Notes: generated from the letters alone by a model not told the origin. Shown: positions 27,696-36,182, counted from the stretch's first letter. The stretch is DNA of 55,751 bases from Planctomycetaceae bacterium (GCA_021371965.1 JAJFVE010000063.1:1-55751), one strand, 5' to 3'. Translations and numbers: made by a program.

Positions 27696-29534
27696 ATGCA
27701 CCAAGGATTAACCGCTGATCTTGTCCCCACGCCGCGCGCGGCGGTTCAGGTCGTTCTGAACATCGTGCTGGTGCTGGCGGCCGCGGGCGCCGTGGCCGTG
27801 CTGGTGCTGGAGTTCGGATTCCGCCCGCCGCTTCCGGTGGACCTCGACCTGCTGCACCGTGCCGGCCTGGTGATCGTGGCGATCTTCGTGCTGGACCGCC
27901 TGGCGCGTCTCTTTCTGGCTCGCAACCGCCGTGCCTACATGCGCGACAAGCTGGCCGACTTCGCCCTGATGGCCGCGGCGGCCATCGCGATGATCGTGGC
28001 GGAGCTGCTGGGCCATTCCGGCCGCGAGATCGTTTCACTCGGGACGTTCTACGTGCTCATCACGCAGGTGTACCTGCTGGCGTCGCTGCTGGCTCGCGGG
28101 GTGAGCCTGAATCTGCGTTTCGCCGCCAGCGGGATCGCCCCGCCGGTGCTGCTGGCGGGCAGCTTTCTGGTGCTGTCTCTGGCGGGCTCGGGGCTGCTGA
28201 TGCTGCCTACGGCCCGCGTCGAAACTGCTATGGCGCTGTCGTACCCCGAGGCGCTGTTCACCGCCGTCAGCGCCACGTGCGTCACCGGGCTGATCGTCAG
28301 GGACACCGGAGGCGACTTCACCCTCTTCGGCCAAGGCGTGATTCTGGCGCTGATCCAGTTGGGCGCCCTGGGCATCATGCTCTTTGGAACGGTGCTGGGC
28401 ATGGTGGGCCGGCGCGGGCTCTCGCTGCACAGCAGCGGCGTGCTGGGCGAGATCCTCTCCAGCAGCGACGTCGGACGCCTGCGGCGAACCGCGCTGTTCG
28501 TGGTGACCTCGACGCTGGCGGTCGAGGCCGTCGGCGCGGCGATGCTATACCCTATGTTTTCCGCCTCGCCCGGCGGGGCCGCCCCCGACGCCGGCAAGGC
28601 CGTCTGGGACAGCGTCTTCCACAGCATCTCGGCGTTCTGCAACGCGGGCTTCTCGCTCTATCGCGACAATCTGCGCACCGGCGTTTCGGAAGGCTGGTCC
28701 GTCCCGCTGCGCGACCACTGGCAGGTGCTGGGCGTGCTCGCTCCGCTGATCGTGCTGGGCGGGCTGGGCTTTCCCGTCCTGATGGACATCGCCCGCTGGA
28801 CGCGCGACCGCGCCAGCCGCCTGCTGCGAGGCCGCGCGCGCCGCGGCGCCAAGGCGCGCCTGACGCTGCATTCGCGGCTGGTCCTGACGACGACGGCACT
28901 GCTGCTGATCGCCGGGGCCGGGGTGCTGCTGGCCGTGCAGACGAGCTGGGACGGCCTGACGCCGCTGAACCGCGCCGCCCAGGCGATGTTCCAGAGCGTC
29001 TCGGCGCGAACGGCCGGGTTCAACACCGTCGACACCGCCGGGTTCAACAGCGCCGCCAAGTTCTGGATGTGCGGGCTGATGATCATCGGCGGAAGTCCCG
29101 CCAGCGCTGCCGGAGGCATGAAAACCGCCACCTTCGCCCTGCTGTTCGTGGCCGTCTACTGCGTCATGCGGCGGCGCGACGACCTGGAGGTGTTCCACCG
29201 CAGCATCCCCGCCCAGGTGCTCCGCCGCGCCGTCACTGTGGCCACGCTATACATGACGCTCGTGGGCGTGATCGCCCTGCTGCTGTGCGTGACGCAGCCG
29301 GCGACGACGGCCTTCATCGACATGCTCTTCGAGTCCTGTAGCGCCTGCGGGACGGTGGGCCTGACCACCGGGGTCAGCGGTCCGGGGACCAGCCTGAACG
29401 ACGCGGGCAAGTACATCCTGACGGCCGCCATGTTCGTCGGCCGCGTGGGGCTGCTGACGCTGCTGCTGGCGCTGACGAGCGGCCTGAGACATGCGGACTA
29501 CTCTTATCCTTCCGAAACCGTTATCATCGGGTGA
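27696..29534 (+). CDS. Potassium transporter membrane subunit (TrkH/KtrB)
   Basis: A 612-residue inner-membrane K+ channel-like transporter. After two extra N-terminal helices come the four M1-P-M2 units. P-loop elements are visible as SATCVTGLIV, SAFCNAGFSL, SARTAGFNTVD and SCSACGTVGLTTG, which carry the selectivity-filter glycines. It works with the cytoplasmic TrkA/KtrA gating ring encoded 4 bp downstream. The longer open frame from 27618 is rejected because the promoter boxes lie inside it and the ATG at 27696 leads into the first helix. Confidence 0.93.
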   Translation: MHQGLTADLVPTPRAAVQVVLNIVLVLAAAGAVAVLVLEFGFRPPLPVDLDLLHRAGLVIVAIFVLDRLARLFLARNRRAYMRDKLADFALMAAAAIAMIVAELLGHSGREIVSLGTFYVLITQVYLLASLLARGVSLNLRFAASGIAPPVLLAGSFLVLSLAGSGLLMLPTARVETAMALSYPEALFTAVSATCVTGLIVRDTGGDFTLFGQGVILALIQLGALGIMLFGTVLGMVGRRGLSLHSSGVLGEILSSSDVGRLRRTALFVVTSTLAVEAVGAAMLYPMFSASPGGAAPDAGKAVWDSVFHSISAFCNAGFSLYRDNLRTGVSEGWSVPLRDHWQVLGVLAPLIVLGGLGFPVLMDIARWTRDRASRLLRGRARRGAKARLTLHSRLVLTTTALLLIAGAGVLLAVQTSWDGLTPLNRAAQAMFQSVSARTAGFNTVDTAGFNSAAKFWMCGLMIIGGSPASAAGGMKTATFALLFVAVYCVMRRRDDLEVFHRSIPAQVLRRAVTVATLYMTLVGVIALLLCVTQPATTAFIDMLFESCSACGTVGLTTGVSGPGTSLNDAGKYILTAAMFVGRVGLLTLLLALTSGLRHADYSYPSETVIIG

Positions 29535-29538
29535 CACC

Positions 29539-30216
29539 ATGGAACGATTCGCCATCATCGGACTGGGACTGTTCGGCAAGAGCCTGGCGACGCGCTTGGC
29601 CGAGGCGGGAGCCGAAGTCATCGCCATCGACAAGAGCCGCGACCTGGTCGACGACGTGCGCGACATCGTCGCCGTGGCCGTCTGCCTCGACAGCACCGAC
29701 GAGCAGGCCCTGATCGCCCAGGGCGTCGACAAGGTCGACGTGGCCGTCGTGGGCATCGGGACGCACTTCGAGTCCAGCGCCCTGACGACCGTCATCCTCA
29801 AGCAACTGGGCGTGCCCCGCGTCATCAGCCGCGCCACCTCGCGCATCCGCGCCGACATCCTCACCCGCATCGGCGCCGACGGCGTCATCAGCCCCGAGGA
29901 AGAGTCTGCCGAGCGATGGGCCGGGCGGCTGCTCTCGCCCTCGGTCATCGAACGTTTCGCCATCGCCGACGGGTTCAGTCTCGCCCAGGTGACCGCGCCG
30001 CGGGAGTTCTGGAGCAAGACGCTGGCCGAACTGGATCTGTCCAAGAAACACAAGGTGCTGGCCGTGGCGATCCGCCGCACCACGCCCGGGTCAGACCTGG
30101 CTCCCGCTCAGGAGACGATCATCACCGCCCCCGGTCCGGCGACGGAAATTCTCCAAGGGGACCTGGTGGTGGTCATCGGCCCCGACGCCGCCATCGCCTC
30201 GCTGCCCCAGTCGTGA
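29539..30216 (+). CDS. Trk/Ktr potassium uptake regulatory subunit
   Basis: A 225-residue cytoplasmic RCK protein that binds nucleotide and gates the TrkH/KtrB pore. The RCK_N domain begins FAIIGLGLFGKSLATRLAEA (GxGxxG at the N-terminus), and the RCK_C domain occupies about 140-220 (LVVVIGPDAAI near the end). The single RCK pair and length of about 220 fit KtrA better than the double-length TrkA of E. coli. It starts 4 bp after the trkH stop, so the two are one operon. Confidence 0.93.
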   Translation: MERFAIIGLGLFGKSLATRLAEAGAEVIAIDKSRDLVDDVRDIVAVAVCLDSTDEQALIAQGVDKVDVAVVGIGTHFESSALTTVILKQLGVPRVISRATSRIRADILTRIGADGVISPEEESAERWAGRLLSPSVIERFAIADGFSLAQVTAPREFWSKTLAELDLSKKHKVLAVAIRRTTPGSDLAPAQETIITAPGPATEILQGDLVVVIGPDAAIASLPQS

Positions 30217-30290
30217 CCTGTCGCCGCTGCCCGCCTGCGCGCCATAGGCCGAGGCATCGCAATGCAATTGGGGACGATTCTGAAGTGCCG

Positions 30291-30785
30291 TTATGCCTCG
30301 CCCTGCAGACCGTTGTCGTTGGGATCGTACTGGGTGGGGTCTTTGCCTTCTTCGATCATTCCCAGCTTGCGCACGCGGCGTTCGTGGCGGCCGCCGCCTT
30401 CAAACTGCGTCTCGAGCCAGGCGATCACGATGCGGCGGATGAGTTCGTCGCCCAGCACGTCGCTGGCCAGGCAGAGGATGTTCGCGTCGTTATGCCGGCG
30501 CGACATCTGGGCGGTCAGTTCGTCGTGGCACAAGGCCGCGCGAATCCCGTGGACCTTGTTGGCCGAAATCGTCATGCCGATCCCGCTGCCGCAGACAAGG
30601 ATTCCCCGCTCGACCTGCCCGCGGGCGACGGCCACCGACGCCGGGTACGCCAAGTCGGTGTAGTCGCATGGCTTGGAGCTGTTGGTGCCCATGTCGACGA
30701 CGTCGTGGCCCAGTTCCGACAGCAGCACGGCGACCATCTCTTTGACGGCATGACCGCGATGATCTGCGGCGATGGCGATTTTCAT
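30291..30785 (-). CDS. rpiB: Ribose-5-phosphate isomerase B
   Basis: A 164-residue enzyme of the RpiB/LacAB family that interconverts ribose-5-phosphate and ribulose-5-phosphate in the pentose phosphate pathway. Diagnostic motifs are AIAADHRGHAVKE, DYTDLAYPASVAVARG and the catalytic-cysteine region ILVCGSGIGMTISANKVHGI. It overlaps the end of the TsaC fusion by 4 bp (ATGA), so it is translationally coupled. The tsaC, phosphatase, rpiB order matches the ywlC-ywlE-ywlF region of Bacillus. Confidence 0.95.
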   Translation of the reverse strand: MKIAIAADHRGHAVKEMVAVLLSELGHDVVDMGTNSSKPCDYTDLAYPASVAVARGQVERGILVCGSGIGMTISANKVHGIRAALCHDELTAQMSRRHNDANILCLASDVLGDELIRRIVIAWLETQFEGGGRHERRVRKLGMIEEGKDPTQYDPNDNGLQGEA

Positions 30786-31900
30786 AGTTGTCCCTTTTCC
30801 AGGCGCCGGCCCAAGGCCCGGGCAATGTGTCGCGCCGTCTGGCGATATAGGCCCGATCCACCACCGAGCGGGTCGGGGATCGCTTCGCTTTCATCCAGCA
30901 ACGCCGCACGTTCCGCGGCCGACGGGGCAATGCGCCGAACCTCGTCCACGTGCATGGGCGACATGCACAAAAGTATATCGGCCGACGAGGCCAGCTTGCC
31001 AGTCAAACTTGTGCTGCGATGGTTGGAAATATCGGCCCCGAGTTCGGCGGCCGCCTCGACGGCCTCGGGCGTCGCCCGGGCGCCGTTGGCGGCGACGACC
31101 CCGGCCGAGAGCACGCGATAGCCCCGCCGCTGGAGTTCGTCGCTATGGCAGCCGAGCCTGGCGGCGAGCATCATTTTGGCCAGGCCCTCGGCGATGGGGC
31201 TGCGGCAGGTGTTTCCGGTGCAGACAAACAGCACGGTCTTGCTGGTCAGCTCCGCGATGGTCGGCTCGTCGACAACGCCCTCTCGCAAGATCTTCCACCC
31301 CCCGCCGGCGGCGAACTGCACGATCGTGCTGTCCTTGGCGTAGCGCGTCTGCCCGCTGTCGATCAGCAGGTCGATCTTGCCGTCGAGGGTCTCCAGCGCG
31401 TCTTTGGCGCCGGTCGCCGAGCGCCCGCCGGCCAGGTTGGCGCTGGAGGCCACTACCGGCCCAGCCGCCAGAGAGAGCATCCGCCGCGACAGCGCCGCGC
31501 TGGGGCATCGCAGGCCGATCGTCCCCTCGCTGCACAGAACGTCGTAGAGCCCCTGCTCCTGCAGGGCGTCATCGGCCAGGCGCTGCCCCACCGGCAGCAC
31601 CAGCGTGACGGGCCCCGGCCACGCCCGGTCCATCAGCCGCTGGGCGTCGGGCGGCACGTCGGCGACGTATCGGCGGACGTCCTGCGGCAAGCCCATATGG
31701 ACGCTGAAAGGGCGCTTGGGGCGGTCCTTGAGAATGCGCAGACGTTCCATGGCATCGGGCAACTCAGCCATCGCGGCCACGCCGTAGACCGTCTCGGTGG
31801 CAAAGCCCACCAGTCCGCCGCCCTGGAGCGTCTGCACGCCGCGCAGGGCCGCCTCGTCGATCTGCGAGCGGTTGCCTTGATGGATAATTTCCGTCTTCAT
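30782..31900 (-). CDS. Fusion of threonylcarbamoyl-AMP synthase (TsaC/Sua5) and LMW phosphatase (YwlE-like)
   Basis: A 372-residue bifunctional protein. Residues of about 10-205 are a YrdC/Sua5 domain (LVGFATETVYGVAAM, ILKDRPKRPFSVHMG) that makes threonylcarbamoyl-AMP for the t6A37 modification of tRNA. Residues of about 212-372 are a low-molecular-weight phosphatase with the P-loop VCTGNTCRSPIAEGLAK and the acid motif IPDPLGG. The Thr in CTGNTCR is the residue that gives Bacillus YwlE its phosphoarginine specificity, so the second domain may be a protein-arginine phosphatase. The start at 31900 is chosen from the conserved N-terminus; upstream frame is antisense to the HAD gene. No ribosome-binding site is seen. 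Confidence 0.9.
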   Translation of the reverse strand: MKTEIIHQGNRSQIDEAALRGVQTLQGGGLVGFATETVYGVAAMAELPDAMERLRILKDRPKRPFSVHMGLPQDVRRYVADVPPDAQRLMDRAWPGPVTLVLPVGQRLADDALQEQGLYDVLCSEGTIGLRCPSAALSRRMLSLAAGPVVASSANLAGGRSATGAKDALETLDGKIDLLIDSGQTRYAKDSTIVQFAAGGGWKILREGVVDEPTIAELTSKTVLFVCTGNTCRSPIAEGLAKMMLAARLGCHSDELQRRGYRVLSAGVVAANGARATPEAVEAAAELGADISNHRSTSLTGKLASSADILLCMSPMHVDEVRRIAPSAAERAALLDESEAIPDPLGGGSGLYRQTARHIARALGRRLEKGQL

Positions 31901-31910
31901 GGCTGACTGC

Positions 31911-31961
31911 ATTGTAGCTTCGCAATCTATCATGTTAAACACCTGTCCCAGCGTGTAAATT
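31911..31961. promoter_or_regulatory. Divergent promoter region between the TsaC fusion and the HAD operon
   Basis: Minus strand: TTTAAC (31934-31939), 17 bp, TACAAT (31911-31916), 10 nt before the ATG at 31900. An alternative is TTTACA (31954-31959), 16 bp, TAACAT (31932-31937). Plus strand: TAAATT (31956-31961), 9 nt before the ATG at 31971, with a weak -35. The only 70 bp between two start codons must hold both promoters. Confidence 0.45.
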
Positions 31962-31970
31962 GAACGGACA

Positions 31971-32594
31971 ATGAACGCTGCGAGCGACACTGCGAAATAC
32001 CAGGGCGTGATCTTCGACATGGACGGCACCATCGTCGAGCCGCTGCTGGACTTCCATGCCATCCGCCGGCGGCTGGGCATCGCCGCCGACGAGGGAATCA
32101 TCGAGGCCATCGCCGCCATGGCGGAACCTCAACGCCGCCTCGCCGCCCAATGGCTTGAAGAGCAGGAGCTCGCCGCCGCCTGCAAAACGCGACTGATGAG
32201 CGGCGCCGCGGCGGCGCTGGCGGCGGTCCGCGCGGCCGGGCTCAAGACCGCCCTGCTGACGCGCAACACTGCGGCAGCCATGCGGACCGTCCTGGGGCGC
32301 TTCCGCGAGTTGGCGTTCGACCTGACCATGTCGCGCGAGGACGGCAAGATCAAGCCCGAGCCCGACGGGATTCTTCACGCCTGCCGAGCGATGGGCATCA
32401 GCGCGACATACACTATCTGCGTGGGCGACTTCCTCTACGACCTGATCGCCGCCAAGGCCGCCGGCGCCGTGGCCGTCCTGCTGGCTCCAGGGCCGCGCCC
32501 GGACTTCGCCCATCAGGCCGACCACGTTATCGCCGGCCTGGACGAACTGCCCGCCCTGCTGGGCCTGGCCAGCCCATCGGTGGGCCGCACATGA
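31971..32594 (+). CDS. HAD-superfamily phosphatase
   Basis: A 207-residue HAD subfamily I hydrolase. Motif I is GVIFDMDGTIVE (nucleophile Asp), motif II is ALLTRNT, motif III the Lys of DGKIKPEPDG, and motif IV ICVGDFLYD. It resembles phosphoglycolate-phosphatase-like enzymes, but the substrate is unknown. It is the first gene of a five-gene operon; its stop overlaps the permease start (ATGA at 32591). Confidence 0.88.
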   Translation: MNAASDTAKYQGVIFDMDGTIVEPLLDFHAIRRRLGIAADEGIIEAIAAMAEPQRRLAAQWLEEQELAAACKTRLMSGAAAALAAVRAAGLKTALLTRNTAAAMRTVLGRFRELAFDLTMSREDGKIKPEPDGILHACRAMGISATYTICVGDFLYDLIAAKAAGAVAVLLAPGPRPDFAHQADHVIAGLDELPALLGLASPSVGRT

Positions 32595-33799
32595 TCTATC
32601 TGCCGCTGGCCAACATCCTGCACCACTCGCTCCGCAGCGTGCTGTCGGCGCTGGGGATCGGCATAGGCGTGTGCATGTTGATCGCCCTGGCGGGTTTGGC
32701 CAACGGCACCGTCGGCGAAGTCGCCGACCGCTGGGAGTCCGTCGACGCCGACCTGATCGTCTTCCCCCGCGGCTGGGGCGACAACGCCGTCAGCAAGTCC
32801 GGCTCGGCGCTGAGCGACAAGCTGGCCAACCTCATCATGACCACCCACGGCGACATCGTGGCCCGCGCCGTGCCGGTATTCACGGACAATGTGAAGTTCG
32901 GCCGCCAGAACCAGATGATCGCCGGCGTGGATCCGAGGCAGTGGGACATGCTCGCCGGCGGGCGGCGGCTGTCGGCCGGGCGGCTTTTTGACGCCGATAA
33001 CCGCTTCGCCGCCTGGCTGGAGAAGCAGGTCTTCAGCGAGCGATCGGGCGAGCTGAATCTCAAGGCCGCCGACCTGTCGGCGCCCGACCATGACGGGCTG
33101 GAGATTGTGATCGACGAGCGCCTGGCGGCGGTCGAGGGCTACCGCGTAGGTGACACCGTCCTGGGGGCCGATCATCGATGGAAGGTCACGGGGATCGTCC
33201 CGGCCGGGGCGATGACGCGCGTCTTCATGCCCCGCCGCACGGCCCAGTATCTCTTCGGCAGCGGCAACATTTCCCGCAGCACGCTGATCTTCATCAAGCT
33301 CAAGAGAGGCGTGAGCCCCGGCCCGGCCGCCCGGGCCATCGAGGCCACTGTCGAAAATGACGTCAAGCCCATCAGCGAGTATCGCGGCATGCTGCTGCGC
33401 ACGTGGAAGATGATGTTCACGTACATCAACATCGTCAACGGGATTGCCGTGGCCATCGCGTTCCTGTTCACCATGATCACGCTGTACACGATGGTGCTCC
33501 AGCAGCGGCGCGAGATCGCGATCCTGAAGTCCTGCGGCGCCGGGTCGGCCTTCATCCTGCGACAGGTGCTGGGCGAGGCGCTGCTGCTGGCCGGCGGCGG
33601 CGTGGCCATCGGCATCGCCCTGAGCTTCGTTGTCAAACTGGCCATCGAGCGGTTCCTGCCGCTGATGACGATCACCATCACCGGCCGCTGGATCGCCATT
33701 GCCATTGCCGCGGCCGCCGCCGGGGCGGCCATCAGCGCCCTGTACCCCGCCTGGCGGGCGGCGCGGGTGGACATGATCGAGGCACTGACGCTGGAATGA
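32591..33799 (+). CDS. ABC transporter permease (FtsX/LolE/MacB-like)
   Basis: A 402-residue membrane protein with one N-terminal helix (near 15-35), a large periplasmic MacB-PCD-like domain (about 40-265) and three C-terminal helices in the FtsX-fold region (NGIAVAIAFLFTMITLYTMV, EALLLAGGGVAIGIALSFVV, WIAIAIAAAAAGAAISALYP). This is the type VII mechanotransmission family, which includes LolCE lipoprotein extractors and MacB pumps. A coupling-helix motif, QQRREIAILKSCGAGSAFI, is visible. It overlaps the HAD gene upstream and the ATPase gene downstream by 4 bp each. Confidence 0.9.
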   Translation: MIYLPLANILHHSLRSVLSALGIGIGVCMLIALAGLANGTVGEVADRWESVDADLIVFPRGWGDNAVSKSGSALSDKLANLIMTTHGDIVARAVPVFTDNVKFGRQNQMIAGVDPRQWDMLAGGRRLSAGRLFDADNRFAAWLEKQVFSERSGELNLKAADLSAPDHDGLEIVIDERLAAVEGYRVGDTVLGADHRWKVTGIVPAGAMTRVFMPRRTAQYLFGSGNISRSTLIFIKLKRGVSPGPAARAIEATVENDVKPISEYRGMLLRTWKMMFTYINIVNGIAVAIAFLFTMITLYTMVLQQRREIAILKSCGAGSAFILRQVLGEALLLAGGGVAIGIALSFVVKLAIERFLPLMTITITGRWIAIAIAAAAAGAAISALYPAWRAARVDMIEALTLE

Positions 33800-34473
33800 G
33801 CACGGGCGACTACATCGTGGAAGCGCGCGGGCTGTGCAAGAGCTTCGGCAAAGGCGCCGCTCGCGCACAGGTGCTGCGCGGGCTGGACCTGGCCGTGCAG
33901 CGCGGCGAATTTGTCGCCGTCATGGGCCCTTCCGGCTGTGGCAAGAGCACGCTGCTGCACCTGCTGGGGCTGATGGCCACACCCGATAGCGGGCAGGTGC
34001 TGTTGGAAGGCGCCCCCGTCCCGGCCGGCAACGCCGCCCGCACGCTGCACCGCCGCCGCGACATCGGGTTCGTCTTCCAGCGCTTCAATCTGCTGGGGAC
34101 GCTGTCGGCGGCGGACAACATCGCCATCTCCCTCAGGATCCGCGGAATCGTCCGCGACGGACGGGCGGCCGAACTGTTCGAGGCCCTGGGCATCTCGCAC
34201 GTGGCGCGGCGCAAGCCTTCGCAGATGTCCATCGGCGAGCAGCAGCGCGTCGCGGTCGCTCGGGCGCTGGCGCATCGGCCCAAGCTGCTGCTGGCCGACG
34301 AGCCCACCGGCAACCTCGACTCGGCCAACGCCGACTCGCTGCTGGAACTCTTTAAGGCGATCAACCGGCAGCAGAACCAGACGATCGTGATGATCACGCA
34401 CTCGGCCGAGGCCGCCGCCGCGGCCGACCGCGTCGTAGGAATGAAAGATGGACGCATCATCAGCAATCCCTGA
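33796..34473 (+). CDS. ABC transporter ATP-binding protein (LolD/MacB-like)
   Basis: A 225-residue ATPase that powers the preceding permease. Walker A is GPSGCGKSTLL, the Q-loop is FVFQRFNLLGTLSA, and Walker B is LLLADEPTGNLDSA. The signature motif reads MSIGEQQRVAVARAL, where the usual LSGG is SIGE, a modest divergence. The H-loop is MITHSAEAA. Its start overlaps the permease stop (ATGA at 33796). Confidence 0.93.
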   Translation: MSTGDYIVEARGLCKSFGKGAARAQVLRGLDLAVQRGEFVAVMGPSGCGKSTLLHLLGLMATPDSGQVLLEGAPVPAGNAARTLHRRRDIGFVFQRFNLLGTLSAADNIAISLRIRGIVRDGRAAELFEALGISHVARRKPSQMSIGEQQRVAVARALAHRPKLLLADEPTGNLDSANADSLLELFKAINRQQNQTIVMITHSAEAAAAADRVVGMKDGRIISNP

Positions 34474-35233
34474 CGGGCCTCCTAGCCGCCCCTTGCTGGG
34501 ATGGTTCGTCATCTACGCCCTCTGGCTGGCCGCCCTGGCGGCGCTGCTGACAATCCTTCTCAGCGGCACTGGGTGGTCCTGGCAGGCATGGCGGCATGAT
34601 TTCTGGGGACAGTTTCGATCGACAAACTGGGACATCAAGCTGACCATCTACGTGCTGTATCTTTCGGTGGCGATGACCTTCACGTTCCTGAACACAAGCG
34701 TAGTCGTCTCGATCTTGGCGATGCACCAGGCCGGAATAGCGTCGAACATCCTTGGGCCGCAAAACGACTCTTACGCACTGGCGTTGCTGCTGACGGTGCT
34801 GCTGGTGGGCGGGCTGGGCGCGATAGCCTCCACCATCGCCAATCTGACCGACTATCATATCTACATGCTCATCTTCCGCAGCCGCCGCGTCGCACGCGTG
34901 CGCGAGACGCATCTCTATCATGTAGCCGCACGCTGGTTCGCCAAGTCGCCTTTTGGGCTTTTACTGGCGTTCAACATTCTGCCGATACCCGTCGACGTGG
35001 CTCGCATACTTGCGGTAGCGTCAAGGTATCCGCTGGCGCCCTTCGCGCTGAGCAACTTCCTTGGACGGTTCGTTCGCTACGGAGCCGTCGCCGCCATCAC
35101 GTTCTGGCTGGGCGAAAAATATGGCTGGATCGCGCCGGTCGGTCTCTTGGCTGTGGCGGTGGTGTTGATATTATTAAAGCTGGCAAAGTCGCTGCTTTCG
35201 CGGCGCCGCCAGAGAAGCATGGAGACTTCATGA
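34448..35233 (+). CDS. VTT/DedA-like membrane protein
   Basis: A 261-residue inner-membrane protein with about six hydrophobic segments. The central part (FGLLLAFNILPIPVDVARIL ... SNFLGRFVRYGAVAAITFWL) fits the VTT (SNARE-associated/DedA) fold, with re-entrant loops and a conserved Pro and Arg. DedA relatives move lipids such as undecaprenyl phosphate across membranes. It overlaps the ATPase gene by 26 bp and the LolA-like gene by 4 bp, tying it to the transporter operon. Confidence 0.75.
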   Translation: MDASSAIPDGPPSRPLLGWFVIYALWLAALAALLTILLSGTGWSWQAWRHDFWGQFRSTNWDIKLTIYVLYLSVAMTFTFLNTSVVVSILAMHQAGIASNILGPQNDSYALALLLTVLLVGGLGAIASTIANLTDYHIYMLIFRSRRVARVRETHLYHVAARWFAKSPFGLLLAFNILPIPVDVARILAVASRYPLAPFALSNFLGRFVRYGAVAAITFWLGEKYGWIAPVGLLAVAVVLILLKLAKSLLSRRRQRSMETS

Positions 35234-36060
35234 TGACCAAGCGCATTGTGACCGCGTCGCTGCTGCTGGGGATCGCTGCCGCCTTCGCGACCTCGTCCCA
35301 TAACTCTGCCGCCCAGATGCCCGCCATGCGGCCCGCCACCGCCCCGGCGGCGGCCGCGCCCGATCCCAAGGCCATGGCCGTGCTGGACATGCTGGCCAAG
35401 GCCGACTACACCGCTCTCGAGGGGGACCTGAACTACACCGTCCTCAACCGCAAGCTCGGCGACACCGAAGTGCGCACCGGCAACGTCCAGTACCAGAAGG
35501 AATCCGGCGACAAAGGCGCCATGTTCCGCGTGAACTTCCGGACCATCGCCCAAGGCAAGGGGCCCGCCGCAAAGGAGGAAGTCAACTACGCCTTCGACGG
35601 CCACTGGTTCTGCATCGCCCGCGAGCGCACCAAGACGATCAACTGCTACGAGATCGTCCCCGAGGGCCAAAAGCCCCAGCCGCTGAAGCTGGGCAAGAGC
35701 CCCTTTCCCGTGCCGTTTGGCCAGAAGTCCGAGGATGTGGTGAAACTCTTCGACGTGACCACCCGCGACCTGCGCGAGGGCGAACCCAAAGGCACCGTTT
35801 ATCTTCGCCTGATGCCGCGGGCAGACCAGGCCAGGGGCCTTTCCTTCACGCGGCTTGAGATGTGGATCGACCCGGTGCGCAGCCTGCCGGTAAAGATCAT
35901 CTCCCTCGACCAGGCACGCAACGAAATCACCGTCCTGTTCAACAACATCAAGATCCTCAACGAACCGATGAAAGACAGCACCTTCCGAATCGGTCGCCGC
36001 ATGGGCTGGAACTACACCGAACAGACCCTCAAGGACGCCCAGGAAAAGGAACAGAAGTAG
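35230..36060 (+). CDS. LolA/LolB-fold periplasmic protein
   Basis: A 276-residue exported protein with a signal peptide (MMTKRIVTASLLLGIAAAFA). The mature part alternates beta strands in the way of the LolA fold: FRVNFRTIAQ, VNYAFDGHWFCIARERTKTI, then a helix, then VYLRLMP, LEMWIDPVRSLPVKIISLD, ITVLFNNIKI, and finally FRIGRRMGW. In known systems LolA carries lipoproteins between inner and outer membrane after extraction by LolCDE. As the last gene of an operon with a LolCDE-like permease and ATPase, a lipid-carrier role is a reasonable inference. GGAGAC precedes the start. Confidence 0.72.
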   Translation: MMTKRIVTASLLLGIAAAFATSSHNSAAQMPAMRPATAPAAAAPDPKAMAVLDMLAKADYTALEGDLNYTVLNRKLGDTEVRTGNVQYQKESGDKGAMFRVNFRTIAQGKGPAAKEEVNYAFDGHWFCIARERTKTINCYEIVPEGQKPQPLKLGKSPFPVPFGQKSEDVVKLFDVTTRDLREGEPKGTVYLRLMPRADQARGLSFTRLEMWIDPVRSLPVKIISLDQARNEITVLFNNIKILNEPMKDSTFRIGRRMGWNYTEQTLKDAQEKEQK

Positions 36061-36150
36061 TTCACGGTCGCTGAGGATGCAGAGGAAGAAGTTGTTTTCG
36101 TTCTTCATCCTTTGCTCCTTTGCATTCTTTGCGGTTGATTTGCCTTCCAC
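36061..36150. repeat. Probable dispersed low-complexity element
   Basis: Read on the minus strand this is CGCAAAGAATGCAAAGG, then words ending in CTCTGCATCCTCAGCGAC. Strings of this CGCAAAG / CTCTGCGTCCTC type recur as dispersed elements in environmental genomes from memory; only one copy is in this window. It is AT-richer than its surroundings and non-coding. Confidence 0.4.
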
Positions 36151-36153
36151 CGC

Positions 36154-36182
36154 TTGCGGCTTGGCATCTTTTGCTGTTTAAT
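36154..36182 (+). promoter_or_regulatory. Promoter of purN (leaderless)
   Basis: TTGCGG (36154-36159), a 17-bp spacer and TTTAAT (36177-36182) lie 6 nt ahead of a GTG start at 36189. No ribosome-binding site is present. Confidence 0.5.

Noticed and set aside
27467..27730. 88-codon N-terminal extension of the patatin protein
   Set aside because: It would include the promoter boxes at 27474-27502 and a hairpin repeat, and reads as unrelated low-quality sequence.
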